A stretch of 12,572 nucleotides of DNA from CAYVSF01 sp046482855 (GTDB lineage: Bacteria; Bacteroidota; Bacteroidia; Bacteroidales; UBA12077): NCBI GenBank assembly GCA_046482855.1, contig JAWOEH010000091.1, positions 1-12,572 of the forward strand, in the 5' to 3' direction. The number at the start of each line of letters is the position of its first letter. The first letter of the stretch is position 1. Made by a program: the position numbers and the translations under genes. This document shows positions 6,944 through 12,572 of this stretch, piece by piece. The notes under the pieces were generated by a model that did no database searches, was not told the origin of the DNA, and saw only the letters and a program-made list of their open reading frames with translations.

Positions 6944-7064
6944 CGGGGCTCAATAGTCCCCTGTCCTTAAAATCCAGCTAATTTTTTAAACCAAGCGAAA
7001 AGAAACAATGAATTTATAAATCGCTCAATTTAGCTAAAAATAAACTTCTCAAATGCGAAACAAC

Positions 7065-7081
7065 CCTGTCTGTCAGGCAGG
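7065..7081. repeat. Small palindrome CCTGTCTG-T-CAGGCAGG
   Basis: Eight-base arms pair 7 of 8 (the remaining position is a G-T wobble in RNA) around a single central base. It lies in the middle of the segment that interrupts the first direct-repeat copy. Short palindromes built on CCTGYCTG/CAGGCAGG resemble small dispersed intergenic repeats, but dispersal in this genome cannot be judged from one window. Confidence 0.5.
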
Positions 7082-7201
7082 CCTCAGACGAGATCAACGA
7101 ATAAACAGCAAAAAAGACAAAGAGAGTGGGACATTAGGCGATTATGGAGTAAAATCAGTCCATACAGCCAAATGAGCCTGGGGGGATCCCTTTAGAGCAT
7201 G

Positions 7202-7216
7202 TCCCGATTTTCGGGA
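7202..7216. repeat. Small hairpin TCCCGA-TTT-TCGGGA
   Basis: Perfect 6-bp inverted repeat with a 3-base loop, about 210 bp beyond the end of the HEAT-repeat gene. It has no U-tract and sits between the two direct-repeat copies. It could be a short extragenic palindrome; function unknown. Confidence 0.45.
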
Positions 7217-7426
7217 GGGAGTGTGGAGGGATTGATTTAGTAGTAATTGTTGATCACGCCTGGGTTGAGGTTGAGTTGAAGGCTAAGTTTGGTACATCAT
7301 TTAGGTTGTTAGCTAAAAATAAACAACTCAACGAATAAACAGCAAAAGAAACTAGGAGAATTACCATTTATTGCATATGGCTAGATATGTCAGAATAAAA
7401 AACGGGCAGCAAGATAATTTCATATA

Positions 7427-7966
7427 TCACGATCCAATTTCTTTACTTAGCTTTTTTAGCAGCTTACTTGCTCTGTTTTTGTATCCCGGGCTACCGGTAT
7501 TATAACGTGACTCAATCAAAACCATTAATTCCGGTTTTAAATCGGGTTCAATAGTGGAAATTTGATACATCAGCTGCATAGCATAAATTTTTGCAGCCAC
7601 ACGCTCTCTTTTGCTTAGTAACACCTCCATACTATATTCGTATAGGAAGCCAAGTTCCTCCTCCACCAACGGATACAGCGTTAATTGCTTCAAAATGTGC
7701 CGTTTTAGTGCATCATTCTGTGCAGCAGGTAAGATTTGGATAAGCTTATTTAAATAAGGGATAAGTAAGGCGGGATGCTGCGCTGCGACCTTTTCCATCA
7801 CCCAGGCTGCGCGACCAGCTATGCGGCCTTCTTCAGGAGTCACTAATTGCATAAGGGCAGCAAATTTCTCTTCATCATGGCCAATAAACCCGACAACCAA
7901 TTGGGTATTGTGCAGCGATAAATCTGCATTCAGCTGTGCTTTAATAGAGTGGCTGGTTGTTTCCAT
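7427..7966 (-). CDS. HEAT-repeat-like alpha-solenoid protein, unknown function
   Basis: 179-residue, almost entirely helical protein from the ATG METTSH. The frame extends to a GTG at 8053, but the extra 29 residues are low-complexity and basic and overlap the divergent promoter region, so the ATG is preferred. Helix pairs of the HEAT/AlkD type can be read in succession: around residues 32-41, 49-66 (GRIAGRAAWVMEKVAAQHP), 67-80 (ALLIPYLNKLIQIL), 85-100 (DALKRHILKQLTLYPL), 105-119, 121-137 (ERVAAKIYAMQLMYQI) and 144-154. The tail GSPGYKNRASKLLKKL is basic. No catalytic residues or signal peptide are evident, suggesting a cytoplasmic scaffold or nucleic-acid/protein-binding protein. Similar short HEAT proteins are common and unannotated in Bacteroidetes. 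Divergent from the penicillin-binding protein with 124 bp between starts. Confidence 0.82.
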   Translation of the reverse strand: METTSHSIKAQLNADLSLHNTQLVVGFIGHDEEKFAALMQLVTPEEGRIAGRAAWVMEKVAAQHPALLIPYLNKLIQILPAAQNDALKRHILKQLTLYPLVEEELGFLYEYSMEVLLSKRERVAAKIYAMQLMYQISTIEPDLKPELMVLIESRYNTGSPGYKNRASKLLKKLSKEIGS

Positions 7967-8038
7967 GCAAAAATATTTTCGTGTGAAGATACCTTTATTT
8001 TTGCTTTTTTTGCAAGATCCTTGCCTCAGTAAATGCCT

Positions 8039-8046
8039 TATCTTTG
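8039..8046 (+). promoter_or_regulatory. Candidate -7 box of the class A PBP gene
   Basis: TATCTTTG is a perfect TAnnTTTG match 44 bases upstream of the ATG at 8091. A TTTG lies at 8009-8012, but 26 bases away is longer than the usual 19-20, so the -33 element is uncertain. Confidence 0.5.
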
Positions 8047-8090
8047 TACACACGAAACAATAATCCGAAACATTGTAGGTTTAAATTAGC

Positions 8091-10382
8091 ATGGTAAAAA
8101 AGCATAAAAAACTCCTTAAAATACTCATTCGTCTGAGCCTCCTTTTCGCTTTTGTTTTTTTGTTAGGTGTTGGAGCTATTCTGTTATGGGTAAAAAAAGG
8201 ACATTACGGGTATTTGCCGTCTCAAGTCCAATTGGGAAAGATCCAGAATAGCCAGGCCTCGGAAATATATTCGCGCGACAGCGTTTTATTGGGACGTTAT
8301 TACTTGGAAAACAGGGTAAATATGGACTATACCTCTTTACCACCTCACCTGATTCAGGGCCTTTTGGCCACCGAGGACGTGCGTTTTTATGAACATAATG
8401 GGATTGATGTCATGAGTCTTTTCCGTGTTTTATTTCGTACTGTTTTAGCCGGTAACGAAGGGGCAGGAGGAGGGAGCACCATCACACAACAATTGGCAAA
8501 GAATCTTTATCCAAGACAACAAACTCACTCTTTTCATATCATTGGAGCCAAGGTGCGGGAGATGATCATTGCCAGGCGTTTGGAAAAACAGTACACCAAA
8601 GAGGAAATCTTGCAATTATACCTCAATACCGTGCCATTTGGACGCAATACCTTTGGCATCAAAGCAGCAGCAAAGCTCTATTTCAACAAGCTCCCTTCAC
8701 AACTTACGCTTAATCAATCGGCTACACTGATTGGGATGTTAAAGGGGAATGCTTTATACGACCCGGTTAATCATCCGGAAAGATCACAAGGCAGACGCAA
8801 TACGGTGCTCAAGCAGATGGAAAACTACGGGTATCTGGATGGCCGGACATGCGACAGTCTGCAGGCCATTCCACTGGTTACCGAGTTCACGCCGCTGGAT
8901 CACACGAATGGCATTGCCCCTTATTTTCGCGAAATGTTGCGCCCCCATCTGGAACAATGGTGCAGGGAACATACAGCACCCGATGGAACTCCTTACAACC
9001 TTTATACCGATGGCCTCAAAATTTACACAACACTGGATGCCTCTCTGCAACAACTTGCCAAAGAAGCTTTTGATACCCAACTAAAGCGCGTGCAACACAC
9101 CTTCCTGAATGAATGGGAGCAACGTAACACCTCAAAAACAAAGAATCGCCTTATTGCCCGGCAACTCCGGCAACTGAAGCTGCAAAATGCGCCCGACAGT
9201 ATTTTGCACACAAAAAAGCGCATGCAGGTATATACCCCTGATGGGGTACAGGAAAGAGAATTTTCTGTAATCGACTCCCTGGCTCACTATTTGTCCATCT
9301 TGCATGGTGGGTTTTTAGCTCTTTCGCCACATAATGGCGATATACTGGCATGGATTGGCGGTATTGATGCCCGTTTTTTCAAGTACGACCATGTGCTTTC
9401 CAAGCGGCAGGCAGGATCTGTCTTTAAACCACTCGTGTTTCTTGAGGCACTGGAAAAAGGAATGGAGCCCTGTGATTTAATAAGCAATGATTCTGTGGCT
9501 TATCAAAGCTATGACAATTGGACGCCTCAGAATGCCAATAAAGAATATGGAGGTTATTATACAGTAAAAGGCGGACTAGTACATTCGGTAAACACAATTG
9601 CAGTAAAATTACTTATGGAAACCGGGATCGGCCCGTTGATTCAAACAGCCCATCAAGTAGGTATTCAAACGCCACTGGACACGGTACCCTCCTTAGCGCT
9701 AGGCGTGAGTTCGCTTTCTCTGCATGAACTCGTTACTACCTATGCCACCTTTGCCGGCAAAGGAAAAAGAGTAGAGCCACATAGCCTGCTGGCCATTGCC
9801 GATATTCATAATACTGTACTTGAACACTTTGTCCAGCAACCACCCAAACAGACGGATCTTTCCGAAAAGAGCTTTGAAAAACTCACCTATATGCTCGAAA
9901 AGGCAGTGGAAGAGGGAACAGGACAGGGTATTCATACTCGTTTTGGAGTAAAAAGTGCCATTGCTGGTAAAACCGGTACTACACAAAATCATGCCGATGG
10001 CTGGTTCATTGGCTATTCACAAAATCTGGTTTTTGGTGCCTGGGTAGGCGCCGAAAATCCTGCTGTGCACTTCTTATCCTTGAGTCAAGGGCAGGGGGCT
10101 GCTACGGCACTGCCCATTGTAGGCGCATTCCTAAAAAAGGCAGAACAGAACGAGGCCACTAAATCCTATATTAAAACTTCCTTTACTTACCAAATTGATA
10201 CTTCGGAATATGCATGTCCGTATTTCAGGGAGGAAGCTCCGGGTATTATTGAGCGTATCTTCGGTAAACCCTTGTTAAAAAAGAACAGAAGCGAAGATCA
10301 AGAAGAACAAAAGGAGGAAAAAGAAGGTTTTTTCAAACGTTTATTCGGACGAAAAGATAAAAAAGAGAATAAGAATCCTTAG
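8091..10382 (+). CDS. Class A penicillin-binding protein (PBP1A-like glycosyltransferase/transpeptidase)
   Basis: Bifunctional peptidoglycan synthase, 763 residues, anchored by one N-terminal transmembrane helix (about 11-34) with the enzymatic parts in the periplasm. Glycosyltransferase (GT51) domain: catalytic glutamate E95 in TEDVRFYEHNG, GGGSTITQQLAKN (126-138), REMIIARRLE (155-164) and EEILQLYLN (171-179). Transpeptidase domain: SVFK with nucleophile S443 and K446, SVN (499-501) and KTGTTQ (627-632) followed by DGWFIGY. It polymerises lipid II and cross-links stem peptides and is a beta-lactam target. Length and motifs fit PBP1A; the GSxxKP-containing PBP1C type is less likely. The last ~35 residues (from about 728) are a highly charged Lys/Glu tail with FFKRLFGRKDKKE. 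It is probably monocistronic, with its own -7 box; the next gene starts 87 bp after its stop. Confidence 0.96.
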   Translation: MVKKHKKLLKILIRLSLLFAFVFLLGVGAILLWVKKGHYGYLPSQVQLGKIQNSQASEIYSRDSVLLGRYYLENRVNMDYTSLPPHLIQGLLATEDVRFYEHNGIDVMSLFRVLFRTVLAGNEGAGGGSTITQQLAKNLYPRQQTHSFHIIGAKVREMIIARRLEKQYTKEEILQLYLNTVPFGRNTFGIKAAAKLYFNKLPSQLTLNQSATLIGMLKGNALYDPVNHPERSQGRRNTVLKQMENYGYLDGRTCDSLQAIPLVTEFTPLDHTNGIAPYFREMLRPHLEQWCREHTAPDGTPYNLYTDGLKIYTTLDASLQQLAKEAFDTQLKRVQHTFLNEWEQRNTSKTKNRLIARQLRQLKLQNAPDSILHTKKRMQVYTPDGVQEREFSVIDSLAHYLSILHGGFLALSPHNGDILAWIGGIDARFFKYDHVLSKRQAGSVFKPLVFLEALEKGMEPCDLISNDSVAYQSYDNWTPQNANKEYGGYYTVKGGLVHSVNTIAVKLLMETGIGPLIQTAHQVGIQTPLDTVPSLALGVSSLSLHELVTTYATFAGKGKRVEPHSLLAIADIHNTVLEHFVQQPPKQTDLSEKSFEKLTYMLEKAVEEGTGQGIHTRFGVKSAIAGKTGTTQNHADGWFIGYSQNLVFGAWVGAENPAVHFLSLSQGQGAATALPIVGAFLKKAEQNEATKSYIKTSFTYQIDTSEYACPYFREEAPGIIERIFGKPLLKKNRSEDQEEQKEEKEGFFKRLFGRKDKKENKNP

Positions 10383-10469
10383 CAGCAGAGTAGTGAACAT
10401 TGGTTTGTTCTGAGTGTTATAGAAGTAAATTACTATTTAATTACTTAAATACAAACATACAACAAGCCA

Positions 10470-11078
10470 ATGAAAAGAGGAACGCAATTAGGTATCGCAT
10501 TGGTTTTGTTATTATTAACTACAAGTGCGATGACACAAAATAAACAAGAAGAAGAGATTATTCTAGGAGGAGGTTGCTTCTGGTGTATTGAAGCAGTATT
10601 TCAGAATATCGAGGGTGTTCAGGAAGTTGTTTCGGGCTATGCCGGCGGTGATATTGCTAATCCAACATACCGCGAGGTTTCATCAGGAAGAACCAACCAC
10701 GCCGAAGTGTGCAAAGTTCGGTACAACCCAACAGAAATTGGGTTGGAAAAATTACTTGATGTTTTCTTTACCGTTCACAATCCCACAACCTTAAACAGAC
10801 AAGGGGCCGATGTGGGCACCCAATACCGTTCAATAATCCTGTATGCAAATGATAGCCAGAAAGATGTGGCTCAAAAAACAATAAAAAAATGGGAGCAAAG
10901 CGCTTATTGGGGAGAACCCATAGTAACTGAGCTAGTACCGTTAAAAGCCTTTTATAAGGCAGAAATCACGCATCAGGATTACTTTAAAAACAATCCCAAT
11001 GCAGCCTACTGCAGGTTCATGGTCAAACCCAAGATAGAAAAGATGCAGCAAGCGTTTCCCGACATCATCAACAAATAA
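10470..11078 (+). CDS. msrA: Peptide-methionine (S)-S-oxide reductase MsrA, exported
   Basis: Reduces the S-epimer of methionine sulfoxide in proteins. The 202-residue protein has a signal peptide (MKRGTQ, then hydrophobic 7-18, possible cleavage after TSA at ~20), so it should act in the periplasm or at the outer envelope rather than in the cytosol. Core motifs: GGGCFWC with catalytic C36, SGYAGG (55-60), NPTYREVSSG (64-73), NHAEV (76-80, with the conserved glutamate E79), QGADVGTQYRS (111-121, with D114 and Y119), and the C-terminal AAYCRFMVKPKIEK with C181, the usual position of a resolving cysteine. C39 in the active-site motif is a further possible resolving thiol. No MsrB domain or msrB gene is in the window. 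It converges on the Fem-like gene with only 2 bp between stop codons. Confidence 0.96.
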   Translation: MKRGTQLGIALVLLLLTTSAMTQNKQEEEIILGGGCFWCIEAVFQNIEGVQEVVSGYAGGDIANPTYREVSSGRTNHAEVCKVRYNPTEIGLEKLLDVFFTVHNPTTLNRQGADVGTQYRSIILYANDSQKDVAQKTIKKWEQSAYWGEPIVTELVPLKAFYKAEITHQDYFKNNPNAAYCRFMVKPKIEKMQQAFPDIINK

Positions 11079-11080
11079 GC

Positions 11081-12181
11081 CTAATTTACGTGGTAGCCGG
11101 TTTCTTGCAGTTCAACGGCCCTATAAACTTCGTAAGCCGCTTCATTAAGAGGGTAATCCCAACAACCGTAACGATGGAAAAGATGCCCCCCAAAGCCCGT
11201 TTTAAACCGATATAATCCATACATCGGATGTGCCGGCTCAGGTGCAGGAGCTACGCCAAACATATCATAGTAGGTACATCCGGCTTGTTTTCCGCGTTGC
11301 ATAGCTTCCCATTGCAGGGCGTAAGTTGCCATCAGGTTGCGCTTATTTGTGGAGGAAGCACCAAATAAATAGGTAACACGGTTTTGTGAATAGGCCAAAA
11401 ACATCCCGGCAAGAGGTTCGCCATCGTGCTCAGCTAATAATAACTCAACGTGACTTCCACGGACTTTTTCCGACGCGTTCAGAACTGCCGGAAAAACATC
11501 AAGGCCTTGCAGGTGAATGCCATTTCGGCGGGCTGTATCTTTATATAACTTCATCCATATTTGTAAATCGTTGCGCGTCGCATTTCTGATCTCAACTCCT
11601 TTGCGCTGCGACAATCGAATATTGTACCGGGTTTTGGACTTCATACCAGATAATAGATTCTCATTGGGTTCATCCAACGGAACAATTAATGTGTTGGAGG
11701 GCAATGCATCGGTGGGTGCTTTTCGCAGGTTTCCATATACATTGGAGAAATTCATCCGCATCTCCTGGATATAGGGATCCGGATTTCCCATCCAGGTACC
11801 CATCTCATCGTACCTGTTATCATCGTAAGCCCATGGTGTGGACCAGGGTAAATCGAAACGAATCATGCCACAGTGCTTATCCAGTTGTTCGCGGAGTACC
11901 TCAGCACATTCCTCAAGAAATATCCCTTCATCAATCGATGCGGGAAGATCCACAGGAAAATACGGAATGTAAGCCATGGCAAAATCAGGTGCCGGATGAT
12001 GATAAATAATCAACATATCAGCTTCTTGCCGAAAATAGGCTTCATCATCAGCCATCTTCAGTGTAAAACCCTGAAGATGGCAACCTTGTTGCTTTTTTGC
12101 AAGTGCCCACAAAGGCGTTTGTTGAATGAAGGTAGAGTTTTTTATCTCTTGCGGATTCTTTTGGCGAATTTCAATATTCAT
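11081..12181 (-). CDS. FemA/FemB-like peptidoglycan-peptide aminoacyltransferase
   Basis: 366-residue member of the FemABX/lipid II:glycine glycyltransferase family, which uses aminoacyl-tRNA to add amino acids to the peptidoglycan stem peptide at the membrane's inner face. Typical features: QTPLWALAKKQQG near the N-terminus (21-33), the LLSGMKSKTRYNIRLSQRKGV stretch (177-196), a second GNAT-like lobe with DTARRNGIHLQG (215-226), GEPLAGMFLAY (254-264), YLFGASSTNKRNLMATYALQWEAM (271-294), YYDMFGVAP (304-312) and HPMYGLYRFKTGFGG (318-332). No signal peptide or membrane helix, as expected. The serine-tRNA-ligase-like coiled coil of FemA is not seen, so it is closer to FemX-like short forms. The start ATG at 12181 lies 23 bases from a well-formed promoter. 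The added amino acid cannot be predicted. Confidence 0.9.
   Translation of the reverse strand: MNIEIRQKNPQEIKNSTFIQQTPLWALAKKQQGCHLQGFTLKMADDEAYFRQEADMLIIYHHPAPDFAMAYIPYFPVDLPASIDEGIFLEECAEVLREQLDKHCGMIRFDLPWSTPWAYDDNRYDEMGTWMGNPDPYIQEMRMNFSNVYGNLRKAPTDALPSNTLIVPLDEPNENLLSGMKSKTRYNIRLSQRKGVEIRNATRNDLQIWMKLYKDTARRNGIHLQGLDVFPAVLNASEKVRGSHVELLLAEHDGEPLAGMFLAYSQNRVTYLFGASSTNKRNLMATYALQWEAMQRGKQAGCTYYDMFGVAPAPEPAHPMYGLYRFKTGFGGHLFHRYGCWDYPLNEAAYEVYRAVELQETGYHVN
12051..12081. repeat. Perfect 11-bp inverted repeat inside the Fem-like coding region
   Basis: GCCATCTTCAG (12051-12061) pairs exactly with CTGAAGATGGC (12071-12081) across a 9-base loop. It lies about 100-130 bases inside the 5' end of the coding sequence, over codons around 34-44. 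The mRNA would form a strong local stem; coding-sequence hairpins this perfect are uncommon by chance. Confidence 0.7.
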
Positions 12182-12203
12182 CTGACCACGGATTTTAAAA
12201 CCG

Positions 12204-12234
12204 CAAAAGTATATACTTGTTACAGCGAACCAAA
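12204..12234 (-). promoter_or_regulatory. Bacteroidetes-type promoter of the Fem-like gene
   Basis: Read on the minus strand: -33 TTTG (12234-12231), a 19-base spacer, then -7 TACTTTTG (12211-12204), a full match to TTTG-N19-TAnnTTTG. Predicted transcription begins within about 15-20 bases upstream of the ATG at 12181, giving a short leader. This is the cleanest promoter in the window. Confidence 0.72.
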
Positions 12235-12358
12235 TTGGTGAAAAATTTTTTTCTTCAAATCTTAATAAAACGCAAAAAAACTATGATTTAGTAGTCTAAA
12301 AAGCGCCAAAACCCAAATGTCTTATAATTTATATTATGTTAAATAGAGCAATTACAAT

Positions 12359-12385
12359 AAAGGGGAAACATAATGCTTCCCCTTT
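12359..12385 (-). terminator. Terminator of the TPR-protein gene
   Basis: AAAGGGGAA (12359-12367) pairs perfectly with TTCCCCTTT (12377-12385) around a 9-base loop, 15 bases beyond the stop codon of the minus-strand TPR gene. The AAA/TTT ends of the arms supply U residues at the 3' side of the transcript. Confidence 0.72.
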
Positions 12386-12400
12386 TCTATTTTTCTATGC

Positions 12401-12572
12401 TTATTTTAACTTTTTATCCATCTCCTGATACTTCTCTTCCATCTTCAAACGATAGTACAAAGTTTTCAGTGTGGTCATGATGCTACGCTCTTCAGGTTGC
12501 AACTCATGCGCCTTTTCAATATAAGGTAATGCTTCTTTAAACATCTTGTTTACTTCAGCACGAGCTTTTTGA
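12401..12572 (-). CDS. C-terminal fragment of a TPR-repeat protein, truncated by window edge
   Basis: The last 56 codons of a gene that continues beyond the right edge. The peptide (QKARAEVNKMFKEALPYIEK, then AHELQPEERS, MTTLKTLYYRLKMEEKYQEM and DKKLK) reads as one complete tetratricopeptide unit plus a closing helix: a first helix with xxMFKEALPYIEKAHEL, the turn QPEE, a second helix with TLKTLYYRLKM, then a capping helix. This ending is typical of Bacteroidetes TPR proteins in which the final repeat is followed by an EKY-x-EM-x-KKL capping helix. The N-terminal part, any signal peptide and the function are not visible. It is followed by its own hairpin terminator. Confidence 0.82.
   Translation of the reverse strand, partial: QKARAEVNKMFKEALPYIEKAHELQPEERSIMTTLKTLYYRLKMEEKYQEMDKKLK

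Larger units (their letters stand above)
7031..7347. repeat. Paired direct repeats, first copy interrupted by ~45 bp
   Basis: Segment a (TAGCTAAAAATAAAC) occurs at 7031-7045 and 7310-7324. Segment b (20 identical bases beginning TCAACGAATAAACAGC) occurs at 7094-7113 and 7328-7347. In the second copy a and b are separated by 3 bases, in the first by 48. The extra ~45 bases of the first copy carry the palindrome at 7065-7081. Both copies have the same order and orientation. Confidence 0.75.
6660..7426. other. Repeat-rich intergenic region
   Basis: About 770 bases between the divergent-side start of the ferredoxin-like gene and the stop of the HEAT-repeat gene, with no convincing gene. It contains the ferredoxin promoter, a degenerate 42-bp periodic array (6834-6927), two direct-repeat pairs (7031-7347), and two small hairpins (7065-7081 and 7202-7216). 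One plus-strand frame is open from about 6726 to TAG at 6954-6956 but has no ATG, GTG or TTG; it reads through the 42-bp units as a 14-residue periodic, Lys/Arg/Gln-rich peptide. The arrangement suggests accumulated repeat elements or the decayed end of a mobile or coding element. Confidence 0.6.

Noticed and set aside
6702..7426. CRISPR array or tandem phage-type repeat as explanation of the repeat-rich region
   Set aside because: Only three cores with degenerate spacing content, no palindromic repeat-spacer structure and no cas genes.
7377..7505. 42-residue plus-strand frame (MARYVRIKNG..., hydrophobic end) reaching into the HEAT-repeat gene
   Set aside because: Most of it is antisense to the end of a well-supported gene, and its hydrophobic part is explained by the complementary helical coding sequence.
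7968..7975. Perfect TAnnTTTG match (TATTTTTG) on the minus strand for the HEAT-repeat gene
   Set aside because: It abuts the ATG at 7966, so transcription would start inside the coding region; in such AT-rich DNA a chance match is likely unless the start is further downstream.

Overview
The window looks like chromosomal DNA of a Gram-negative Bacteroidetes/Bacteroidota bacterium, probably of the Bacteroidales/Marinilabiliales type. The grounds are three. Genes start without recognisable Shine-Dalgarno sequences. Several genes are preceded by the Bacteroidetes -7 box TAnnTTTG, once with a well-spaced -33 TTTG. The gene families also fit: a BlaI/M56 pair with a long C-terminal extension, a small HEAT-repeat protein, and a C-terminal TPR fragment of the usual Bacteroidetes kind. 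The exact genus cannot be read from the sequence.

Layout, left to right. A 5'-truncated M19 dipeptidase (+) runs to 1130. A gene-poor stretch (1131-1724) follows, holding a perfect 16-bp inverted repeat and at most one doubtful small ORF. A membrane-anchored LTA-synthase-like sulfatase/phosphotransferase (-) ends at 1725 and starts near 3782. It is divergent from a BlaI/MecI-type repressor (4049-4432, +) that overlaps an M56/BlaR1-like membrane metalloprotease (4413-6395, +). A perfect 19-bp stem at 6412-6454 separates this pair from a small convergent ferredoxin-like gene (6474-6659, -).

Next comes about 770 bp of repeat-rich non-genic DNA (6660-7426). It contains a degenerate 42-bp tandem array and a pair of direct repeats, one of them interrupted by about 45 bp carrying a small palindrome. 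A HEAT-repeat protein (7427-7966, -) is divergent from a class A penicillin-binding protein (8091-10382, +). An exported MsrA (10470-11078, +) follows and converges, with only 2 bp between stops, on a FemA/FemB-like transferase (11081-12181, -). The C-terminus of a TPR protein (-) runs off the right edge.

Functionally the window is dominated by the cell envelope: peptidoglycan polymerisation and cross-linking (class A PBP), possible peptidoglycan-peptide modification (Fem), an extracytoplasmic alkaline-phosphatase-superfamily enzyme, a periplasm-facing protease/repressor switch, an exported methionine sulfoxide reductase and a dipeptidase. These genes are mostly separate transcription units on both strands, so joint function is inference. 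Only blaI-like/M56 is clearly an operon. Its upstream region carries two identical TACGA-N6-TCGTA dyads flanking a candidate promoter, which is the best regulatory signal in the window. The M56 protein lacks the penicillin-sensor domain of true BlaR1 and instead has a Met/His-rich coiled coil, so its signal is probably not a beta-lactam. I found no clear defence system, CRISPR array, tRNA, rRNA or intact mobile element.
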